A stretch of 18,282 nt of DNA from an uncultured Eubacteriaceae bacterium (GTDB lineage Bacteria; Bacillota; Clostridia; Lachnospirales; CAG-274), in NCBI GenBank assembly GCA_947565475.1, contig CANOGI010000011.1, positions 1-18,282 of the forward strand, written 5' to 3'. The notes below the pieces were generated by a model. It was not told the DNA's origin. It made no database searches and saw nothing but the letters and a program-made list of their open reading frames with translations. The translations under genes and the position numbers were made by a program. The first letter of the stretch is position 1, and every line of letters starts with the position of its first letter. Below, one piece after another: positions 8,208-13,678 of this stretch.

Positions 8208-8546
8208 TTATCCAAAATAGTATAAAATAAGACCAATTAAAACACAACATAAAATAACTGAAATATTAAGAATTTTATCATATTTTTTTCGTTTTCCCCG
8301 CCTTTTGGCACCGGTCTTAATTTCCTGTCTGCTTTCTTTCGGTTTCGTCTGAGAGTAAGCCGAGTTTAATTTAGGAGCGTTTGAATACTTCTTTATCATA
8401 TAATTATTTATAATTTTTTCCGCTTCCTCAACAAAATTTTTAGGCATATTTTTCCTTTGCCCTTTATCTTTAAGTATAAAAATCGCCTGTTCAAACCAGC
8501 CTGATTTTCCGCCTTTTATAAGAATAATTTTTTTGTCCTCATTCAT
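8208..8546 (-). CDS. Small C-tail-anchored membrane protein, unknown function
   Basis: I do not recognise the family. The 112-residue protein has an N-terminal domain of about 55 residues (starting MNEDKKIILIKGGKSGWFEQA, a strand then a helix with G-G-K-S-G-W-F-E-Q), a polar linker (55-80), a strongly basic patch K-R-R-G-K-R-K-K (81-88), and one C-terminal hydrophobic segment (about 92-111). This predicts a cytoplasmic domain held to the membrane by its tail. The G-G-K-S-G stretch is not a Walker A motif: the pattern is too short and lacks the GxxxxGK spacing. The ATG at 8546 has a GGAGGG binding site 7 bases upstream and is preferred over a TTG at 8561. It stands alone, with repeat copies on both sides. 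Confidence 0.75.
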   Translation of the reverse strand: MNEDKKIILIKGGKSGWFEQAIFILKDKGQRKNMPKNFVEEAEKIINNYMIKKYSNAPKLNSAYSQTKPKESRQEIKTGAKRRGKRKKYDKILNISVILCCVLIGLILYYFG

Positions 8547-8858
8547 AAATGAACCCTCCAAAAAATAAATGTTATCTTCCTCAACAGTCTATATTAGGAA
8601 AGTATAACCAACAACAAAAAAACTATTCTGTATAAAAAACGTATATTCTAAGTAATATCTAAAACATCTAAAAGTTCTTTAATATCAGTCAAGACTACTC
8701 GAATTTTTGTTATACAAAAATTCTCATAACCGGTGTTTAAAGCATTAGCCTTTGTATTCACCGTAAACTTATACTCATCATAGCGATTAAGTTTCCCCCA
8801 CTGATTGCATATGCTCCAACTCCCAAGCAAATACATATGGGCGGCCTTAATAAAAACC
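8547..8858. other. Non-coding gap holding repeat R4
   Basis: The 312 bases between the small membrane protein and the lipoprotein contain repeat copy R4 (8687-8778) and AT-rich sequence. A frame of 84 codons crosses it on the minus strand but is built partly from the repeat and overlaps the lipoprotein 3' end, so I do not call it a gene. The promoter of the small protein should lie here, but I see no convincing -35/-10 pair. Confidence 0.55.
8687..8778 (+). repeat. Dispersed hairpin repeat, copy R4 (5' half)
   Basis: The lead GTCAAGACTACTCG is followed by a perfect 10-bp hairpin GAATTTTTGT-TAT-ACAAAAATTC (8701-8723), then TCATAACCGG, GCCTTTGTATTCA and GTAAACTTATACTC. It is the best preserved 5' hairpin of the family. 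The 3' GC-rich hairpin is missing or too degraded to recognise. Compared with R2, lead and hairpin are nearly identical, and compared with R7 the segment from TAACCGG onward matches. Confidence 0.72.
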
Positions 8859-10229
8859 CTAATCTTGAATAAAGACTTTATAACTCTCGTCGTCATTCCC
8901 AACAGCTATATAATCTATTTTTCCATCACCGTTAAAATCCCCTGGAATATACTCTTTTCCGTAATTTACTGAAAAGGCCTTAAATCCATAGTCAGTAAGC
9001 GTATATTTGGCGGACGTGTTTAAATAAATATCAGAAACATAAATTTCTTTAATACCGTCGCCGTTCAAATCCTCAATATAAAATCTCTCGCTCATAGACT
9101 CAAGGGATAAATGAGTTCTCCACAAAAGTGTCGCGGTTTCCTCAAGGTGATATATAAATAAATTTGTGTTATCTGTCATAACAAACTCGTTTACACCGTC
9201 GCCGTCAATATCAGAAGCTTTAATTCTCTCAACCCACTGTTTAAGCATATACTGTTTAGTTTTTAAAAATTGCCCGTTCTGATTAGAGAAAATATCGACG
9301 CCCTTGCCCCTAGACACATATACATCACCATTTGTATAAGCTATAGACCCGTAACTGCTTACCTCAAGAACGCAAGGAGTAAATTTAGTATTGTAATTCT
9401 CATCAAAAAACACGATTCTATCGGCCAAAAGTATAACAGCGCCATTAATCTCGGCGTCCGTAAGACCGTTTTTTTTCATCTCCTGAATATCAGCCTCACT
9501 GTAAATAGACTCTTTACCCATATCTTTCTTTTTACCAAGAAGCACAGCGACGCTTCCGTCATTATCAAAGGATATATCCATAGGAAAAAGACCCTCTTTG
9601 GAAAAATCCATTTCCCTGTCAAGATAAAACTCATTGTCTTTAAATTTAAAAAATTTAACTTTCTCATCAGAAATTGTTCCTACAACGGAACTTCCGTTCC
9701 TCCAAAATCCCTCCTCAAACCCGTCAAATTTCTCATCCGCTTTTATCTCGCTAAAAGAACAGCTTTTTGAAATATCCTCGGCTTTTCCTGAAAATACGTC
9801 ATTTGAGAAGACATCTATTTCCGAAATTGAGTAAATTTTATTTGACGATGAGTAATACCCGCATACAATCTCATCATCAATAAGATAAAAATTCGCCCTG
9901 CCAGCCTCGTCGTTATTAAAATAAAATATCCTAAGCGACGCTAAAACAGCTTCCTTTCCTTTATAAGCCTCAATATCAAAACCATCTTTAATGGAAACTC
10001 TTTTAATATCGTCAAAGCTTTTCGCATTTTCATCCGGAACCTTTCCCGACTCATACAAAATGCTTTTATCGTCATAATTCCAATGCTCTTTTCTCAAAAC
10101 CTCATTTATTTTCTCACTATAAATCTCTTTGTCCCGCTGTTCAATAAAAAATTCTCCTGTATCCTCTTCGCAGCCTGTGAGTATAAAAAAACAAGCAAAA
10201 ACAAGCCAGGCAGTAATCATTTTGTTCAT
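8859..10229 (-). CDS. Lipoprotein with FG-GAP/VCBS-type calcium repeats
   Basis: Predicted surface lipoprotein of 456 residues with unknown ligand. From the ATG at 10229 the N-terminus MNKM is followed by a hydrophobic stretch and the lipobox L-T-G-C, so cleavage and lipidation at C20 are predicted. The body looks like a beta-propeller with low-complexity acidic stretches. Three acidic D-x-[DN]-G-D-G loops start at about residues 340, 387 and 431, the pattern of EF-hand-like calcium sites in FG-GAP/integrin-alpha-like repeats. AAGGTGATT lies just upstream of the ATG. The frame could be extended 30 codons to 10319, but that would bury the signal peptide behind a second hydrophobic segment, so it is rejected. 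It appears monocistronic, flanked by long gaps. Proteins of this kind often have roles in sensing or adhesion, but nothing here identifies the partner. Confidence 0.85.
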   Translation of the reverse strand: MNKMITAWLVFACFFILTGCEEDTGEFFIEQRDKEIYSEKINEVLRKEHWNYDDKSILYESGKVPDENAKSFDDIKRVSIKDGFDIEAYKGKEAVLASLRIFYFNNDEAGRANFYLIDDEIVCGYYSSSNKIYSISEIDVFSNDVFSGKAEDISKSCSFSEIKADEKFDGFEEGFWRNGSSVVGTISDEKVKFFKFKDNEFYLDREMDFSKEGLFPMDISFDNDGSVAVLLGKKKDMGKESIYSEADIQEMKKNGLTDAEINGAVILLADRIVFFDENYNTKFTPCVLEVSSYGSIAYTNGDVYVSRGKGVDIFSNQNGQFLKTKQYMLKQWVERIKASDIDGDGVNEFVMTDNTNLFIYHLEETATLLWRTHLSLESMSERFYIEDLNGDGIKEIYVSDIYLNTSAKYTLTDYGFKAFSVNYGKEYIPGDFNGDGKIDYIAVGNDDESYKVFIQD

Positions 10230-10772
10230 AAAGTTAATCACCTTTGTCAATATTATGTACAAATGCCGAAAGCGTACTAAAAAACAATAAAATATCAAAT
10301 AAATAAAACATTGTCTCAATTACAGCACAGATTGATAAAATAAAAAATAACTTGCCGTAGCGGGTATAAAAACTCTTTCGAGACCATTAAAATTGTATAA
10401 ACGATAACATTCATAAATATATCCACATTTTTTTCAGTCAAGAAAATATCTAAAAATTTATAGAGAGTAAAACAAACACGTTTAAAGTTTCCTTTGCCTC
10501 TTACAATTTTTTGTGTAAATTTAATTTCCAAAAAACACTATGAAAATTTTTCAAACGGTCCCATAATTTTTTCACGCTTTAGTCTCTTTCGCTTATAAAT
10601 ATTTTCTCAAAAATTTTTTTAAACGGAATTCCCGTAAATACGCCTTTAAAATATTTTAAACAGACCCTAATATTAATACCCTTACTTTTATTATAAATTT
10701 ATTATAAAAAATTATTTTATCCAAAATTCCTCAAGCTAAATTGAATATTCCTCTCACGTTTTTAAGTTTTTC

Positions 10773-10870
10773 TGTCAAAGACTATTAGTATTTTCATTTC
10801 ACGAAAATACTAATTCCCTATAGCTTATAACTCCATCTTTAATTAGGTGGAGGCTTGTACTCATACACAC
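10773..10870 (+). repeat. Dispersed hairpin repeat, copy R5 (5' half)
   Basis: The lead TGTCAAAGACTATT is followed by a perfect hairpin AGTATTTT (10787-10794) / AAAATACT (10804-10811), then a core alignable to R3: CCTATAGCTTATAACTCCAT, CTTTAATTA, GGTGGAGGCTTGTACTC. The hairpin sequence differs from those of R2 and R4 but base pairing is kept in both arms, which argues that the structure itself matters or mattered. The 3' GC-rich module is absent. Confidence 0.68.
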
Positions 10871-10884
10871 TAACTTAATAAGAC

Positions 10885-10903
10885 TGTGGGACGCTGTCCC
10901 ACA
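10885..10903. repeat. Perfect GC-rich stem-loop
   Basis: TGTGGGAC-GCT-GTCCCACA forms an 8-bp perfect stem with a 3-base loop. A T5 run follows only 12 bases later on the plus strand, so it is a poor terminator. It lies between repeat R5 and the nested hairpin at 10926-10988. Confidence 0.6.
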
Positions 10904-10925
10904 CCCAGATGGCCTTTTTGAAAAT

Positions 10926-10988
10926 GTTCAGCACTTTTAGCCGCGTCAAAATCCGCCCGAGGCGGGCGGATTTTTCTTTCCGCTGAAC
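10926..10988 (-). terminator. Nested hairpin after yvyF, probable terminator
   Basis: An inner 11-bp perfect stem AAAATCCGCCC / GGGCGGATTTT (10948-10958 and 10964-10974) with a 5-base loop is flanked by T-runs: T5 on the plus strand, T4 on the minus strand. An outer perfect 7-bp inverted repeat GTTCAGC / GCTGAAC (10926-10932 and 10982-10988) encloses it. The inner hairpin lies about 55 bases after the yvyF stop and can end that minus-strand transcript. The outer pair is not needed for termination and suggests a compact folded RNA end. Confidence 0.55.
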
Positions 10989-11028
10989 TCATTTATTTTC
11001 AAGTTAATTCACTATACCATTATAATTT

Positions 11029-11442
11029 TTATTGTTTTCTATCTCCAAATTTAGTATGCATTCTCGGGCCGTTTTTCTTACCGTCAGGAGCTGGGGTAGT
11101 CGTAGCGACAGTTTTATAAACTGTTTTAACGTTGTCTACAACCTTTTTCTCACACTCAGGGCAATATCTGCCTGTCTTTATGGGACTTCCGCATTTTGTG
11201 CATTTAAGGAAATCACCCATGCCAGAAGTAACCTCAAGCCTGCCCTCTCTCAAAAATCTCTCAATCTCCGGAACGGTCACGCCCGTTTCATCGGAAACCT
11301 TAATAAGTGAACTGGCGGGATTTTCTTTAAGATACTTTTTAACAAGATCAAATTTTTCCTCTTCTTTTTTAAGACATTCTGGACAAACTCTCCCCGTGCC
11401 GTAATGAAGCTTTCCGCATCTTTTACAATTTCTTATTTCCAT
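11029..11442 (-). CDS. yvyF: YvyF-type flagellar operon protein (zinc-ribbon)
   Basis: Matches the TIGR03826/YvyF family, a small protein encoded in Bacillus next to comF and flgM and linked to flagellar gene control. The 137 residues show an N-terminal Cys4 cluster (C6, C9, C20, C23), a charged helical segment with an HTH-like stretch S-D-E-T-G-V-T-V-P-E-I (about 50-60) and F-L-R-E-G-R (63-68), and a second Cys4 cluster (C81, C84, C94, C97). A polar tail of about 35 residues follows. The ATG at 11442 has an ideal GGGAGGG site 7 bases upstream and is preferred over a TTG at 11457. flgM and the flagellin-export genes that usually follow are absent here, so the gene appears detached from its operon, with its own promoter and terminator. 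Confidence 0.83.
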   Translation of the reverse strand: MEIRNCKRCGKLHYGTGRVCPECLKKEEEKFDLVKKYLKENPASSLIKVSDETGVTVPEIERFLREGRLEVTSGMGDFLKCTKCGSPIKTGRYCPECEKKVVDNVKTVYKTVATTTPAPDGKKNGPRMHTKFGDRKQ

Positions 11443-11487
11443 GTTAATCCCTCCCAATTAATAATGCGTCTTCTAAACATGAATTTT

Positions 11488-11516
11488 ATAATATCATTAT
11501 ACAACAGTTTAAACAA
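11488..11516 (-). promoter_or_regulatory. Possible promoter for yvyF
   Basis: On the minus strand TTGTTT (11516-11511) and TATTAT (11493-11488) are 17 bases apart and about 50 bases upstream of the yvyF ATG. An overlapping TATAAT in the spacer is an alternative -10 without a good -35. AT-rich sequence makes chance matches likely. Confidence 0.35.
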
Positions 11517-11667
11517 AAAATAAATACAATTTTGCAAATTTTTATTAAATTTTTTTGCGGAGTACCCCGCCATTTGCCAAAACGCCGCCAATCAACTCAA
11601 AAACAAATTAAAAATTGCGGCATCAAAAAAATACTATAACCATCTTAAAAAAACAAATTTTTTAAGA

Positions 11668-11695
11668 TTGACACAATAAAAATATATGATATACT
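11668..11695 (+). promoter_or_regulatory. Promoter of the preQ1 riboswitch-queL-yhhQ transcript
   Basis: TTGACA (11668-11673) and TATACT (11690-11695) are 16 bases apart, a near-consensus vegetative promoter. Transcription should start near 11702, giving a leader of about 90 bases before the preQ1 aptamer. The gap 11443-12109 otherwise holds the yvyF promoter candidate, the riboswitch, its terminator and repeat R6, with no gene. Confidence 0.65.
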
Positions 11696-11750
11696 ATATA
11701 ATACTAAACGTTATTTAAAAAAGACTCAAACCTATAAATAGAAATTGAGA

Positions 11751-11772
11751 ACTATAGTTAACAAATTTAAAA
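11751..11772 (+). repeat. 22-base direct repeat, left copy
   Basis: ACTATAGTTAACAAATTTAA (11751-11770) plus two more A matches 13569-13590 at 20 of 22 positions. The two copies bracket the riboswitch aptamer, terminator, queL and yhhQ. Both are AT-rich, which lowers the weight of the match, but the shared ACTATAG end is not low-complexity. Confidence 0.5.
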
Positions 11773-11792
11773 CGTATTCTAAAAATTTAATA

Positions 11793-11835
11793 GGACAGTT
11801 CGTAACCATCCTGTCCATAAAAACAAAACTAAGGG
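11793..11835 (+). promoter_or_regulatory. PreQ1-I riboswitch aptamer
   Basis: A compact aptamer of 43 bases with the preQ1-I layout. Stem P1 is GGACA (11793-11797) paired with TGTCC (11812-11816). The 14-base loop GTTCGTAACCATCC has the family's GTTC start and C-rich end. The A-rich tail ATAAAAACAAAACTAAGGG ends in the family's ACTAAGG, which folds back on the loop as a pseudoknot when preQ1 binds. The pattern compares well with the Bacillus queC leader as I remember it. The expression platform is the terminator at 11869-11891. The tail's AAGGG (11831-11835) can pair with CCCTT (11874-11878) in that terminator as an antiterminator, so ligand binding would free the terminator and switch the operon off. 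The downstream queuine lyase and transporter support the call independently. Confidence 0.85.
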
Positions 11836-11840
11836 CCTGT

Positions 11841-11868
11841 TGTATAATTTATATTATACATTTTTTTT
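11841..11868 (+). terminator. AT-rich hairpin with T8, part of riboswitch platform
   Basis: TGTATAAT-TTAT-ATTATACA (11841-11860) is a perfect 8-bp stem followed by T8 (11861-11868). It lies between the two strands of the proposed antiterminator and would form its inner hairpin. Being A/T only, it is weak as a terminator by itself. Confidence 0.45.
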
Positions 11869-11891
11869 AATGCCCCTTGAGGGCGTTTTTT
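11869..11891 (+). terminator. Intrinsic terminator of the preQ1 riboswitch
   Basis: GCCC (11872-11875) pairs with GGGC (11881-11884), extended outward by AAT/GTT with one G-T wobble, with loop CTTGA and a T6 run (11886-11891). The left arm and loop overlap CCCTT, which can alternatively pair with AAGGG at the aptamer's 3' end. This mutual exclusion is the expected off-switch design. Confidence 0.7.
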
Positions 11892-11903
11892 ATTGCCCAA
11901 ACA

Positions 11904-11972
11904 ACCACTGGATACAAGAGTAAGTACCCTCCCCCCGCTAAAAAAGCGAGTAACAACCTTAGTCAGTTAAAA
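11904..11972 (+). repeat. Dispersed hairpin repeat, copy R6 (3' half)
   Basis: CCACTGGATACAAGAGTAAG is followed by a GC-rich hairpin region with the pairing segments CCCCGCT and AGCGAG around TAAAAA, and the end motif CTTAGTCAGTTAAAA. It matches the 3' module of R2 in order and sequence. It lies between the riboswitch terminator and the queL ribosome binding site, lengthening the leader by about 200 bases. Confidence 0.65.
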
Positions 11973-12109
11973 GAGACTAATATCCATTAATTTTATAGCA
12001 AGCCGCAAAGTTTTTTAACATAAACCAATAAAAGAATTACTTAATATGTAAAATTCTTTAAATTAATCTGTTCATTTTTTCATTAGTTTACTATAAGGAG
12101 GATTTATAA

Positions 12110-12814
12110 ATGAGCTTAAAGCGTTATTCCGTAATAAACAATAAAAATAAAAGAGAAATAGTTTTATTAAGAGGCAACGGGTGCAAATGGAAAAAATGTC
12201 GCTTTTGTGATTACTACCTCGACTTCAGCCCCGATACAACCCAAAATTACGAGCTTAATAAAACGGTACTTAAAAACGTAACAGGTATATATAAGACCTT
12301 GGAAGTAATAAATTCCGGAAGCTTCACGGACTTGGACAAAAACACAATATCACTCATAAAAGATATATGCGTGAATAAAGATATACAACGCTTACATTTT
12401 GAGTGTCACTGGATACATAGAGATAAAATAAACGACCTCAGGGAATATTTTGGAAATTACAATATAAACGTGAAAATAAAAAGCGGAATAGAAACTTTCG
12501 ACTATAATTTCCGAGAGAAATATTTAATAAAAGGCATACCTGACATTAGCCCTTCAGAAATGGCTAAATATTTTGACGAAGTATGCCTGCTTTTCGGATT
12601 AAAGGGGCAATCACGTGAAACAATGGAAAACGATATACAGATAGGTTTAAAATATTTCGAGCGTATATGCGTAAACATTATGACAGAAAACGGCACGCCA
12701 GTAAAACCCGATAAATCCGTAATAAAAATATTTATAGAAAATTTATATAAAAAATACAGCGAATATGAGAATATAGATATATTAATTGAAAATACCGATT
12801 TTGGAATTGGTTGA
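12110..12814 (+). CDS. queL: Queuine lyase-like radical SAM enzyme (QueL family)
   Basis: Predicted to release preQ1 from queuine by radical SAM chemistry, so the base can be inserted into tRNA by the normal bacterial TGT. This activity is reported for QueL of Clostridioides difficile. The 234 residues carry the iron-sulfur cluster motif near the N-terminus as C25-x4-C30-x2-C33, not the textbook C-x3-C-x2-C, within G-C-K-W-K-K-C-R-F-C-D-Y-Y. The characteristic R-E-I-V-L-L lies just before it. Downstream are N-S-G-S-F (69-73), G-I-E-T-F-D-Y-N-F-R (126-135), G-L-K-G-Q-S (163-168), and a C-terminal N-T-D-F-G-I-G. ATG start with AAGGAGG upstream. It is the first gene after a preQ1 riboswitch and precedes a YhhQ transporter by 27 bases, which fits the role. 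No queuosine nucleosidase (queK) is in the window, so imported base is the likely substrate. Family assignment rests on remembered motifs and context. Confidence 0.8.
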   Translation: MSLKRYSVINNKNKREIVLLRGNGCKWKKCRFCDYYLDFSPDTTQNYELNKTVLKNVTGIYKTLEVINSGSFTDLDKNTISLIKDICVNKDIQRLHFECHWIHRDKINDLREYFGNYNINVKIKSGIETFDYNFREKYLIKGIPDISPSEMAKYFDEVCLLFGLKGQSRETMENDIQIGLKYFERICVNIMTENGTPVKPDKSVIKIFIENLYKKYSEYENIDILIENTDFGIG

Positions 12815-12841
12815 GATTGACAGATTTGAAAGGAGAAAAAA

Positions 12842-13558
12842 ATGAGCAACGAATTAATTCTTATAATAAGCCTTATTGGCACATATACGGCGGTTCTTAT
12901 TTGGTTTACTCTTTTTGGGGAAAACGGGCTTTTTTGTTTTTCCGTTGTCGCCACAATAACAGCTAATATAGAGGTTTTAATATTGATAAACGCCTATGGT
13001 ATGGAGCAAACTTTAGGAAACATTCTTTTCGGAGCGACATTTTTAATAACAGATATATTAAGCGAGGTAAAAGGAAAAAAAACATCTCAAAAAGCCGTAA
13101 ATATGAGTATGTGCGCCTCTGTCTGCTTTATTTTTTTAAGCCAGTCGTGGTTTTTGTATACCCCAAGTGAAAACGACACTATTTTCTCATCAATATCTGC
13201 TGTTTTCTCAAATACTCCAAGGGTAATGATTACAAGCCTTATAGTATACTTTATATCTCAAAGATTCGATGTATGGGTATATCATAAATGGTGGAACCTT
13301 ACCACAAAAAAATTCGGTGACCCTAAAAAATATTTATGGCTCAGAAATAACGGCTCCACCCTTTTATCACAGCTTATAAATAACATATTGTTTACTTTCG
13401 GCTCGTTTTTATTTGTGTATGACCTTCCGACTTTAATTGACATATGTATATCAAGCTACACTATTTTCATAGTGACAAGCCTTGCGGACACCCCCGCTTT
13501 ATATCTGGCGAGATATATACATTTAAAAAAACAGGCAAAAATAAAAAACACAATCTAA
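12842..13558 (+). CDS. yhhQ: Queuosine-precursor transporter, YhhQ/COG1738 (DUF165) family
   Basis: Integral membrane protein of 238 residues with about six hydrophobic segments. Family signatures are F-G-A-T-F-L-I-T-D-I-L-S-E-V-K-G-K (63-79), Q-R-F-D-V-W-V (140-146), W-L-R-N-N-G-S-T (166-173), S-Q-L-I-N (176-180) and a C-terminal D-T-P-A-L-Y-L-A-R-Y (216-225). E. coli YhhQ imports preQ0 and preQ1, and chlamydial members import queuine. Coupling to QueL suggests queuine, or both bases, here. The ATG at 12842 has AAAGGAG upstream and follows the queL stop by 27 bases, so it belongs to the same riboswitch-controlled transcript. As I recall, the usual residue after S-Q-L-I is Asp; here it is Asn180, possibly affecting specificity. 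The terminator at 13587-13665 follows. Confidence 0.88.
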   Translation: MSNELILIISLIGTYTAVLIWFTLFGENGLFCFSVVATITANIEVLILINAYGMEQTLGNILFGATFLITDILSEVKGKKTSQKAVNMSMCASVCFIFLSQSWFLYTPSENDTIFSSISAVFSNTPRVMITSLIVYFISQRFDVWVYHKWWNLTTKKFGDPKKYLWLRNNGSTLLSQLINNILFTFGSFLFVYDLPTLIDICISSYTIFIVTSLADTPALYLARYIHLKKQAKIKNTI

Positions 13559-13568
13559 CCGTTTTAAG

Positions 13569-13590
13569 ACTATAGCTAATAAATTTAAAA
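13569..13590 (+). repeat. 22-base direct repeat, right copy
   Basis: Matches 11751-11772 at 20 of 22 positions, starting ACTATAG. It begins about 10 bases after the yhhQ stop and runs into the left arm of the convergent terminator. A shortened third version (GCTAATAAATT) recurs at 13604-13614. Confidence 0.5.
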
Positions 13591-13665
13591 ATAACGTCCC
13601 GCGGCTAATAAATTGAAATCAAATAAACTATAAAATACCAATTTATTAGTCGCGCTGTTATTTTT
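13587..13665. terminator. Bidirectional terminator between yhhQ and the P-type ATPase
   Basis: Long inverted repeat: AAAAATAAC (13587-13595) pairs with GTTATTTTT (13657-13665), and CTAATAAATTG (13605-13615) pairs with CAATTTATTAG (13639-13649), with an imperfect GC-rich middle. T-rich sequence follows on the plus strand, and the A-rich left arm serves the minus strand. It separates convergent genes, so it can end both transcripts. Confidence 0.68.
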
Positions 13666-13678
13666 CTTAATCTTTTCT

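Larger units (their letters stand above)
10230..11028. other. Long non-coding gap upstream of the lipoprotein
   Basis: About 800 bases without a supportable gene. Positions 10230-10770 are very AT-rich. A 71-codon frame at 10316-10531 starts with TTG, has no ribosome binding site and resembles nothing I know. Repeat copy R5 lies at 10773-10870, a GC-rich 8-bp hairpin at 10885-10903, and a nested hairpin structure at 10926-10988 just after yvyF. The lipoprotein promoter must lie in the left part; I could not settle on a -35/-10 pair. Confidence 0.55.

Noticed and set aside
8648..8902. Minus-strand frame of 84 codons after the lipoprotein
   Set aside because: It overlaps the lipoprotein 3' end by 44 bases, much of it is repeat R4 including its perfect hairpin, and no ribosome binding site or family resemblance is seen.
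10230..10319. N-terminal extension of the lipoprotein to 10319
   Set aside because: It would place 30 residues including another hydrophobic segment before a standard lipoprotein signal peptide; the ATG at 10229 has a good binding site.
10316..10531. Minus-strand frame of 71 codons upstream of the lipoprotein
   Set aside because: It starts with TTG without a binding site, lies in very AT-rich sequence and looks like chance; it would also require the rejected long start of the lipoprotein.
11555..11575. Hairpin GCGG...CCGC near 11560 as a terminator of yvyF-side transcription
   Set aside because: The stem is only 4 bp and the T-run lies on the wrong side for plus-strand transcription, with no gene ending there.
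12502..12954. Minus-strand frame of 150 codons opposite queL and yhhQ
   Set aside because: It is antisense to two recognisable genes and spans their junction; no binding site or motif.
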